This document shows, piece by piece, positions 1 to 7,849 of a stretch of DNA of 64,000 nt (positions are counted from its first letter, which is position 1; the number at the start of each line of letters is the position of its first letter). Source of the DNA: Neoscytalidium dimidiatum (taxonomy: Eukaryota > Ascomycota > Dothideomycetes > Botryosphaeriales > Botryosphaeriaceae); assembly GCA_037367355.1 (NCBI GenBank), contig CM074696.1, forward strand, positions 1-64,000, in the 5' to 3' direction. Made by a program: the position numbers and the translations under genes. Under the pieces are notes generated by a model. That model worked only from the letters and a program-made list of their open reading frames with translations, had not been told where the DNA came from and ran no database searches.

Positions 1-27
1 CGATCAGTAGTGATCTGTAATGTTAAC

Positions 28-51
28 CCACTGATCAGTACTGATCGGTGG
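28..51. repeat. 24-bp near-perfect palindrome
   Basis: The 24 bases read the same on both strands except for one mismatched pair; the core 33-46 (GATCAGTACTGATC) is a perfect 14-bp palindrome. A second, imperfect copy of the core lies at 2-15. Function unknown. The rest of 1-654 has only a weak 106-codon ORF at 363-683 that I do not believe. Confidence 0.7.
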
Positions 52-654
52 TCCGAGCTTTGCTGAGCGAGTGTGCGGTGGTCTGGTGCATCAGTGTCGG
101 TAGGTATTCTGCCGAGTTAGGCCCCGAGTTGGTCACGTGGGCGGTGAGTAGTCGTAGGGTTTCGTTATCCGCCTTTCTGGGCGACTGTGCCGTAACATAG
201 TTCACCTTAATTCCGCAGCAGCTGGTGCAAGCAGCTGCTATAGAACAATATCTTGGCCACTAACCAGCACTATATAACAAGCGCGGCATCTTACTTTCTC
301 AGTTCGACAGCTGCGCATCTTATCTCACTCACGCTCAGCGCACTCGCGCGGACAAATCCTACTTGACATTCTTCGCTCCAGCTGCTGGCCATCGCTGCGC
401 ACCTCACCAGATTACCGCTCCAATCATTCCACAGCATCTTAATCGACCCTACACACGCCGCGTTACAGCGCGTTACCTATACTCGCTTAGGACGAAAAAT
501 TGCGCTGTTATATGTCAGCTCTTTACTCTCCTCTCAGCTGCCCGATCTTGCGCGACAGTTATTACAATGTCATTAGACACCCTTCCGGCCTGGTCTCAAA
601 GTAAATGTCCAAAACCTTCATTGCTGAATACGCTAACACTCTATAGGGTCGACG

Positions 655-1647
655 ATGCTATTATGGGCGGATGGCGATTTTGACGACGGCGATACTAACG
701 CACCGTCGTCACCCTCCAGGATGTCGGCGGCATCTCAGCGGCGTAGGCCGATCTGAATCCTCTTGAGTTATAGTTTTGCTGATCTTTTAGAAATTGCTGC
801 AAATTCCCTTCCACAATCCCCGCTCGAAGATACGCTCTCAGATCAAAGCGTTAATGAAGGAGTCCCTCTGCCGCCCGGGGTGATATTTGGAGAGCAACCA
901 CCGAGCGAGAACCATAAGGATGCTGCCGGACCGGCAGGTCGCCGTATTGTAAAGGCAAGGTAAGATGTTCTCGACCTATATCTATATAGCAAAGCTAATT
1001 ACAGCAGCCTAATGACAATACCATACGATATCCGGCATAGGATCCTCGAGCTGCTCTTGCCCACGTGCCCCAGGGGACCGAACGTCGTTCCCGTTCCCGG
1101 TTCCACAGCGCTCCGGTGGCGTCGAAATCCTTGCACGATGTTAGATCTTTCAATCTTTGCCGTTAGCAGAGTTTTGGAGAACGAAGTACTATTGTACATG
1201 ACGGACAAGCACTGGGCATATCTGGAAAGCGATTTCGGATCGGCTCCTTGCCGCTGGAGTCAAGTCCGTGGCAGTGCATGCTTTAATCATGCTATGCGGC
1301 TTCAGATCGGCTTCTACATATCCGGACGCACCGTTACTAAAGGAGACCTGACTCACGTCACGAACTTCTTTACCGCACTGTCTCGGAATCGCGCAGAGGA
1401 CATGATGATGGGATTGCCACCCCTACAACGGCTTATTCTAGAGTTCAAGACGTCCACACAGGACATGAGCTTCGAGGAGTTCAAGCTCTTAAGGAATGTT
1501 GACACTATTCTAACCAAGATAGAGCGGCTTATCGACAGTATCTCTATAGTAGACGTCATAATACTAGCGGGACTTATTTTACAGCGCGAGGACAGGATGC
1601 TTCAGAGACGCTGCCTGGTGTGTAAGTGGCGACTCGAGCAGATATAA
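655..1647 (+). pseudogene. F-box/2EXR-like protein with in-frame TGA
   Basis: Two exons, 655-959 and 1005-1647, are joined by a 45-bp intron (GTAAGA donor, GCTAATT branch region, ACAG acceptor) that keeps the frame. Exon 2 opens with TIPYDIRHRILELLLP, which resembles the short N-terminal F-box/2EXR helix of many fungal proteins (LPxEIRxxIYxxLL); the rest is helical and unrecognised. F-box proteins usually present substrates to SCF ubiquitin ligases, but that role is not shown here. The predicted exon 1 is interrupted by TGA at 754-756, in frame with both flanks. Either the gene is broken or translation starts downstream, for example at 1012, giving 211 residues. No CACANTG hairpin was found in it. 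Confidence 0.5.
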
Positions 1648-1827
1648 TATCTGAAAGTCTTCGTGGACACACAATGTTTGCATTAGTGGAAGAATTCAAT
1701 TTTGCTGTGCTGCCAAACTTTAATTAAAAAGCGACGGCTGCTTTCCTTTAGCAATTGCCAATGTTTTCGGCGGTACCAACACTAATATCCTCAGAGGATA
1801 GACTGCTTTATACCACTCGCGATTATC

Positions 1828-2832
1828 CTATAGCAGTGCAACCAAGGCGTGCTCGCCTCTATTTACGAACCCTCCGTCAAACATTCCGTTAATAACGAGC
1901 ACCTGCTTTCCTAGTGTACATGAAGCTGCCATCCCGTTTTCCACAATCTTGGAAAGCCGAGCCGCAATCACCTCTTTGACATCCATGCTGTCTACTCCAC
2001 TCGGTACAATGAGGATGTCGTGGAGACGAGACCCTCCCCCGATATCGCGGCACCACAGTATCTCGCTCTCGTTTGGAGGCCTTTCTTTATCGAGTGCGCC
2101 GACAAGCTGACCATGGCCATGGTAGAATTTAGGAATTCTGTAGTTTCCCGTCCCCATCCATTTGTTGTTTCTCCACGAAGGGGCCCATGGTGTTGTCAGA
2201 AGCATAGTTGAAGGTAATCTGGAATCGAGGTCTGTTACGCATTGTATGTTTCGTGGCGAGTCGCGGCGAAGTGGCATCTGGAACATGACAGGCTCAAATA
2301 TCTCATTGTTCGCGTTGATGTGCATGATCTTGGAAAAGTCTGGCCATACGGGTCTGAATGGAGTGTTGGAATTCATTGGGTAATCAGGCTTTCCCCAGTG
2401 AAGATTAGGTTGGACTTGCTCCCAGACGACTTCTCGTCGCTTAAGCATAGGCAGTCGTGCCCAGCCATCCCGATCGACAAGAGAAGGACCACGGGACGGT
2501 CTTCCGTCTGCAAGTACGACGGTGTTTAGCTTCAGAGAGAAGTCCTCGGGCCAGAATTCCACCATTTCCCATGCAGAGAACTCGCCACTCTGTCTGACTT
2601 GATGGGCGACCTCGTTGCTGAGGAGAAGGTACTTCCCAAGACTGCGAATATGGAACGAGTCCTCGCTAAAAGTGTAGACATACTTCCAGCAACTCTTATC
2701 GTGCTTGTCGCCGTCGTCGTCGCCGGGGTACCAGCACCGGATGGGGTATTTGAACTTCTCGCTTTGCCGAAGACGTGATACTTTGCGTGAGATATCCACG
2801 AGGTCCGTGCCTTCTGAGGAAATCTCAGACAT
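1828..2832 (-). CDS. Uncharacterised 334-aa protein
   Basis: A single open frame from ATG at 2832 (MSEISSEG) to a stop at 1828. The open frame continues 11 codons upstream without another ATG, so 2832 is the first usable start. The protein is soluble-looking and rich in Trp, Pro and Arg, without signal peptide, membrane segment or a motif I recognise. A CACANTG-type hairpin lies 27-41 bases upstream of the ATG, on the transcribed strand. The gene stands alone, with 2.3 kb of apparently gene-free DNA behind its promoter. Function unknown. Confidence 0.65.
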   Translation of the reverse strand: MSEISSEGTDLVDISRKVSRLRQSEKFKYPIRCWYPGDDDGDKHDKSCWKYVYTFSEDSFHIRSLGKYLLLSNEVAHQVRQSGEFSAWEMVEFWPEDFSLKLNTVVLADGRPSRGPSLVDRDGWARLPMLKRREVVWEQVQPNLHWGKPDYPMNSNTPFRPVWPDFSKIMHINANNEIFEPVMFQMPLRRDSPRNIQCVTDLDSRLPSTMLLTTPWAPSWRNNKWMGTGNYRIPKFYHGHGQLVGALDKERPPNESEILWCRDIGGGSRLHDILIVPSGVDSMDVKEVIAARLSKIVENGMAASCTLGKQVLVINGMFDGGFVNRGEHALVALL

Positions 2833-2858
2833 GGTGCAAGATGATGAGATTGAAATGT

Positions 2859-2873
2859 GCCACAATGTGTGGC
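2859..2873 (-). repeat. CACANTG hairpin A
   Basis: GCCACA-ATG-TGTGGC, 6-bp perfect arms. On the coding (minus) strand the loop is CAT. It lies in the presumed 5' leader of the 1828-2832 gene. Confidence 0.8.
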
Positions 2874-5114
2874 TATATAGATGTAGGTGGGTTCGTCGGA
2901 TTGCCGGCAGAAGATCGCGAGAGAGACCGGCAATGTGCGGCAGTGACGCTGTCGGCGGTGGGGCGCTGGGTCTTTTTTTTTGGGGTGGGGAAGCTTGACG
3001 GTACCAAGAAGTTGCAACGGCAGTTTAACGAAAGAGATACGGATTTAGGGTTTGAACTGGGGCAGGGTGTTGGAAGATTCTGGCTCATTGAAGAGGGCGA
3101 GCGACGAGCAATATGCTCGGCGGAGGCGCGGAGCCAACGCTCCGACAAGGTTCTAGATATTCTGTTTGCTACCGCCTTGCGCCGATCGCTCTGCCATCTC
3201 ACTCGTGTTCTCGCCATTTTGTTCGCTGTTGCCTTAGACTATATTATCATCGCAAATGAGACTTATGAAACGCTTTCCGGGCCATGATTTAAAAGGTTCG
3301 ACCGTCGATTGATGTTCAGTCCTACTCGAAGCTATGCATGCTCTGGCAGATTTTCAGCTCTCACTTGATTTTCAAGGCACTGATTTAGCATTCTGAACGT
3401 TGTTCTCTGGGGAAATGAGCTCACGCTTGGGTCGCTTAGGAAGACACACCTTGTGGGCGATACGCTGACTGAAGGAAAGATGTAATAAATACCGTAGGAA
3501 AAAGCTTTGAGTCTTGAATACTTATTTAGCGAATACTGGACCGTCTGCCCTGTCAGCAATGGTCGAAAGCGCCGCCAACGGAGACCGGATTGCCTGCTGC
3601 TCTACCGCCAGTCTCTTTCACACTCGGAATATTGGAAGTCGAAGAAACCGCCCCCGATCCTATGCATCCTGTCCCCGGCCAGTACTAAGCTTCTTCAATA
3701 TTCGAATAAGGGGATATGACTCCCCAAAAACGGAATCGGTCTGAACAACCACGCCGAGCTGGACGGGCCAAGCGTACGAGATAGGAGACTTTTGGGCGCG
3801 CTCGACTTCAACACAAAACATATCGCAATTGCAATGAAGGATGTTGATCGGCAATGAAGACAGTAACGTACATTCGTGTCGTCGTGGGCTTGAGGAGAAT
3901 ACGGTAAGGGAGTTTGGGTTCCGTAGCCAGCCAACCGAGTGCATAATAGTTAAGGACGGCCCGTTTGTGGGACTTCTCTTGGACGTAACAAAAAGATACA
4001 TTGAACGCGAAAAATTTAGATAATTTGCTACGTGTAACTTCCACGCTAGAGCGTCAACATGGAATGCGTATCTAATCACTTCCGAGAGTTCCGGTGATAA
4101 GGTATTTCATGGAGATTTAACAAAATGGGAAAATAACGTGCCCTACTAGAGGAGGTTCTTGGATCCAGCTCTTGCCCGCCTGCCAGCTACGTGTACCACT
4201 CATCTATTAGCAGCTCTTTTACGGCGCAGAGATATGTAGCGGGGTTGCCGCTGGCAATTGTTTCTTTGTTTGCACTATCATTTGGGTTACCTAGCGAATC
4301 AGTGTGGACCATAGAGTAAACAGCCACCGAAGACTTGTGTTGCCCTTCCGCGTTTTCGAAAGACGAAATAAATCGTCCTGTTTGGAAACAAGACCGTATC
4401 ATCCTGTCAGAGATACAAAAGTACCATGATCTATCCGTGAATCGTATTTTACTCATCTATGTGTCTCGCGCGCCATCTTCCACTCGAGCATGGACATACA
4501 GTACTAAGAGAAGCGTAGGGGCTTAATATATAAATTGAGATGGTATCCAAAGCGTTAAGGGCTCATCTAAAGACAAAATTTAATTTTAAATGTTCTAGAG
4601 CCGAGCTAAAGTATTAAGCATATGAAAACCCGGTGCGTTTCTACATCTTAAGTATAGAGTTTGAGGAGGTTCTCTAGATTGGAAGTGGACAGGCTGCCGA
4701 AATACGATAGGCATCAGAACTTTAGCAAAAGTAGAAAGCTGAGGAAATACGATGCGCATCGGATCTTTAAAGTAGGGGAAATGCTAAGAAAATACGATGC
4801 GCACTAGAACTAAACTGATGGTATTAAAACATGTCGGCTAAATCACGTAAGTTCACATTCATAGATGGGACGGCAAATTGCACGGTCTTGGGAAATCTCA
4901 GAGATCATTGAGCTATCTTACTGGTACACTTTTCGATGGTTAAGTAATTTATCTTAGGTTTGAGTGTTCGAAATCTGAACTCCATGTTCGAGGAGGTGTA
5001 GACATGAAGGAATACCCAGCAAGGATTTTATTACGGTTAAATTATGATGCTGCTTCACCATATTTTCCAATTCAAGGCCCATTCTCTTCCCAGGCTCAAC
5101 CATGCAGCCGTGAG
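2874..5114. other. Gene-poor intergenic stretch
   Basis: Only short overlapping frames on both strands (60-170 codons) with no recognisable protein. A run of 45-bp tandem repeats lies at 4700-4810. AT content rises from about 4.5 kb to 5.0 kb. I see no convincing gene. Confidence 0.5.
4700..4810. repeat. 45-bp degenerate tandem repeat
   Basis: The word AAATACGAT recurs at 4700, 4745 and 4790, exactly 45 bp apart, followed by related text (GGCATCAGAAC, GCGCATCGGATC, GCGCACTAGAAC). About 2.5 imperfect units. No function is evident. Confidence 0.75.
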
Positions 5115-6263
5115 CTAACACAGAGGAAGCTTCACGGACTTGGTGATGTCCCGGTCAAATTCCTGCATGCTCACAACACAGCAGGGGCCCTCCGGATCAG
5201 TCGTTAGCGGACGTCCGTGCCACTGGCGAAGTAGATAATCCACGTTTTCTTTCTGAGAGAGCGGTAGTTCGATGTGAAGATAGTCGTCTTTCAGCGCGAA
5301 TCGGTCGTATGATATGTGCTTACGCAAGCACCAGTCCTTTATGTCGTCATAGATGGTGGGCCAAACGTCGTTGCGGAAAACCTTCACCAGGAACATGGCG
5401 ACAGAAATAATGTCAGGGGACTCATTCTGGGGCAGTATTGGAGCTTCATCACCCCCGGGTGCCGCCGCATTGTCGCGGAAGTGCTGGGCATATTCCTGCA
5501 AGCTCATGTTCTGAAGAGCTGCCATATCGCGCTGGAGCAGCTCATCTGCTATTTCAGGATGTCCAGCTTCGCGTTTGACCTCGCGGCTGGCCTCTGCCCC
5601 GCGGCACTTCTCCTGATACTCCCGCTGGAACGTCTCAAATCCTTGTGCTCTCGGGTACATGTACTCATTTGGTAGAGTAGGGTTGCGATTGACGTCCTGG
5701 TCGATATCATCGAAGAAAGCATCACTATCCGCATCACCGAAGTTGCTTATGTCATCGAATGCATCTGTAGCAGTCTCGGCTTTGTCTTCTCCATTGAAAG
5801 ATTCTGGAAGCTCGTCTTCCTCTCCTTGCTCCTTGTCGAGGGCAGCGAGCGGAAGAGGCGGTGAGCTAGCGGTGTTGGTTGGACTTGAACCATGATGGTG
5901 CTCCACCAAGGCGGATGGAATCTCGACCTCTGAGATATCAGAGTTGTACTGGGATCTTGCACCATTGTGGTGCTCATCACGTGTAGCTAGGTGCGTATGC
6001 TGAGAACTGATGAAGTTGAGCGAGGATGCATCGCCAGTGTGGCGCTCAGGAGGATTCACGGATCTTCCTGTTGCATGAAGTGGGACACCACCATCGCTAC
6101 TCGTATCTGAGAACGCGTCGAGGTTAGTGCACCGTACCGAGAGCTCTGGAGTACAGTCAGTCAAAGATCTTTTCGGCAACAGTGGGTTGGTTGTGACCTG
6201 AGGATGGGAGAGCGCTGCTGCGATGCGGATGAGTTGGATCTGTACGCTGGGCGCAGTGCGCAT
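5115..6263 (-). CDS. Acidic, mostly disordered protein with 24-aa repeats
   Basis: Uninterrupted 382-codon frame with ATG at 6263; the start is uncertain because another ATG lies upstream in a different frame. Residues 1-190 are low-complexity and include three repeats spaced exactly 24 residues apart, each beginning E-(H/R)-H-x-G (ERHTGD, EHHNGA, EHHHGS). Residues about 140-200 are strongly acidic. The C-terminal 110 residues look folded (MFLVKVFRNDVWPTIYDDIK; SYDRFALKDDYLHIELPLS) but match no family I know. The three repeats are also three RNA-hairpin-like inverted repeats at the DNA level (centres 5894, 5966, 6038). It precedes the FHA-like gene on the opposite strand, sharing an intergenic promoter region of about 420 bp. 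Function unknown. Confidence 0.65.
   Translation of the reverse strand: MRTAPSVQIQLIRIAAALSHPQVTTNPLLPKRSLTDCTPELSVRCTNLDAFSDTSSDGGVPLHATGRSVNPPERHTGDASSLNFISSQHTHLATRDEHHNGARSQYNSDISEVEIPSALVEHHHGSSPTNTASSPPLPLAALDKEQGEEDELPESFNGEDKAETATDAFDDISNFGDADSDAFFDDIDQDVNRNPTLPNEYMYPRAQGFETFQREYQEKCRGAEASREVKREAGHPEIADELLQRDMAALQNMSLQEYAQHFRDNAAAPGGDEAPILPQNESPDIISVAMFLVKVFRNDVWPTIYDDIKDWCLRKHISYDRFALKDDYLHIELPLSQKENVDYLLRQWHGRPLTTDPEGPCCVVSMQEFDRDITKSVKLPLC
5959..5973 (-). repeat. CACANTG hairpin B
   Basis: GCACCA-TTG-TGGTGC, perfect 6-bp arms; coding-strand loop CAA; inside the 5115-6263 gene. Confidence 0.85.
6032..6044 (-). repeat. CACANTG hairpin C
   Basis: CGCCA-GTG-TGGCG, perfect 5-bp arms; coding-strand loop CAC; inside the 5115-6263 gene. 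Confidence 0.8.
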
Positions 6264-6687
6264 CCAAAGCCGCTGGGTTCTGCATCCTTGTTCGTTGATG
6301 ACGATGGTGGAGGATGGTAATGTTGAGTTTGATGTAACGGTAGAGTGGTTGCTGACAGTGGGTTGGTCGCGCCAAGCGCGCCGCAGGCGTTACCCAAAAT
6401 GGATACAGTAGCGAACAAAGGTGTTACCTTCGTCGGCGAACGATAGGCCGAGAGCATCGTCTGGAAACGCGCAGCAGCCTCCGCTTATCAGGCAGTCACC
6501 GCATAAGATCTTCGAAGCCGTGCCATTGTTCTATTTTTTCTGACCGTTCCACATCCACACACCGCACGACCTCGAGCGGACAATCCCTTCAACACTCCAC
6601 TGCCTCCAACGGATCGGTCTCGTAGCTACACAATCAAGTCAGCACATCTTCCCGCACTTTTACGATGATAATGCTCTAACAGGCCAC

Positions 6688-7428
6688 ATGACAGACCGCC
6701 AGTATCAGGCTGCAATGGCCTACTTCGTTGCTGATGCCGAGTCAACCATGACTCTTCAAGAAGTGGAGCCCGTCGAGTTTCGCTCCTTGATTCAGAAGCT
6801 TGTTCTCCGCTCTGCTGTCCGCCCCAGCCACGCGGACATTATCCTCCTTCCATTCCGCGATGGAGAAGATGGGCCTACGGTTCAACCGCAGCTGTTCTCC
6901 TTTCATTTCCCGGGCCATATAGTCCACATTGGACAAGATCCTTCAATCAGCGACCGTGAGACCAGGAGGGCTACAAACATGCACGGAGAGCCTCCGAAGC
7001 TTCGCGGCCCAGGCAAATCAAACAAGATTGTTAATGTCTCCGAAATCTCTTTCCTCTACATTCCCTCGGAACACGTCTTCAGGCGCCACGGTCGCCTAAC
7101 TTGGAATGGCTCTTCAATCTCGATTGCGCCATGCCTCAACGACCGTCCAGATGGCCGAGTCATCAGGTCCTTCGTCAGCGTGAACGGTACGGAGCTCACT
7201 GCAGCCGAGTCACTCAAGCCTGGCGACATCATCTCTTTCGTACGTATCCCGGGATCGGCCCCCATGCTCCGGTGGAAGGTTTGTCGGATCTTCGAAGGCA
7301 GGCTTGTCCCAGTGGACAACGCGCGCTTCTTCTGGATGCAAGCACTTGCCACGCTCATCAAATGGCTGCTGTTGGCTCTCTTTGGGCTCCTTTGCGTGGT
7401 CATTGGCTGGTGTTTCAAGGCCGGATAA
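6688..7428 (+). CDS. FHA-like domain protein with C-terminal membrane anchor
   Basis: 246 codons in one exon from ATG 6688. Residues about 70-185 read like a forkhead-associated (FHA) fold: a strand with a Gly (FPGHIVHIGQDPSI), a Ser-His pair (IPSEHVFRRHGRL), then SFVSVNGTELTAAESL-KPGDIISF, close to the FHA pattern 'N-G-T-x-L...L-x-x-G-D-x-I-x-F'. FHA domains bind phosphothreonine peptides; the exact phospho-binding residues cannot be confirmed by eye. Residues about 222-243 form one hydrophobic helix (LIKWLLLALFGLLCVVIG) followed by only four residues, so this is probably a tail-anchored protein facing the cytosol, perhaps on the ER or nuclear envelope. One CACANTG hairpin lies within the FHA-like part. 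The FHA call is an inference from the motif pattern. Confidence 0.6.
   Translation: MTDRQYQAAMAYFVADAESTMTLQEVEPVEFRSLIQKLVLRSAVRPSHADIILLPFRDGEDGPTVQPQLFSFHFPGHIVHIGQDPSISDRETRRATNMHGEPPKLRGPGKSNKIVNVSEISFLYIPSEHVFRRHGRLTWNGSSISIAPCLNDRPDGRVIRSFVSVNGTELTAAESLKPGDIISFVRIPGSAPMLRWKVCRIFEGRLVPVDNARFFWMQALATLIKWLLLALFGLLCVVIGWCFKAG
6922..6934 (+). repeat. CACANTG hairpin D
   Basis: GTCCA-CAT-TGGAC, perfect 5-bp arms, loop CAT, sense orientation in the FHA-like gene. Confidence 0.75.
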
Positions 7429-7849
7429 GTAGCACTGGACGCCTAGGAAGACAAGGCTACGGCGCAGAGCTGAATGACTTATTTGGTGGGTGGGTCGGAT
7501 ACGGAGGTATGGGTCTGCAATTAGCTCCTGGTATATGTAATTTGCTCCTATCCTCTCTCTATATGCAGCATGCCAGGACAAGATAGAATATTACTCCTTC
7601 CATAATAGATAAGGTGCGTATCATCATACCGGAACAGAGCGTGTTTCTTCCAAGTCAAAATAAATATTGAGTAAGACAAAGCTTATGATAACTTTGGTTT
7701 GCATGCGCAACCAATGTAAAGCCAACGTAAGATGTGTGGATTGTTCCTAGCATTGTGGATTACTTCTCCTAATAATCCTCAAGCAATAGGCTCGAGAAAG
7801 AGCTCCTGTAGACTAATCCAGATGTGGATACTGAGAATGCCGTCCCAAT
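7429..7849. other. Convergent 3' intergenic region
   Basis: About 420 bp between the ends of the FHA-like gene and the SNF2-type gene. It is presumably two 3' UTRs. I see no gene and no repeat in it. Confidence 0.5.

Larger units (their letters stand above)
5887..6045 (-). repeat. Three hairpins at exact 72-bp spacing
   Basis: Inverted repeats centred at 5894 (GAACCA-TGA-TGGTGC, one mismatch), 5966 (GCACCA-TTG-TGGTGC, perfect) and 6038 (CGCCA-GTG-TGGCG, perfect). Both intervals are 72 bp, i.e. 24 codons. The two right-hand ones have the CACANTG core on the coding strand (loops CAA and CAC); the left one has loop TCA. Confidence 0.8.
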
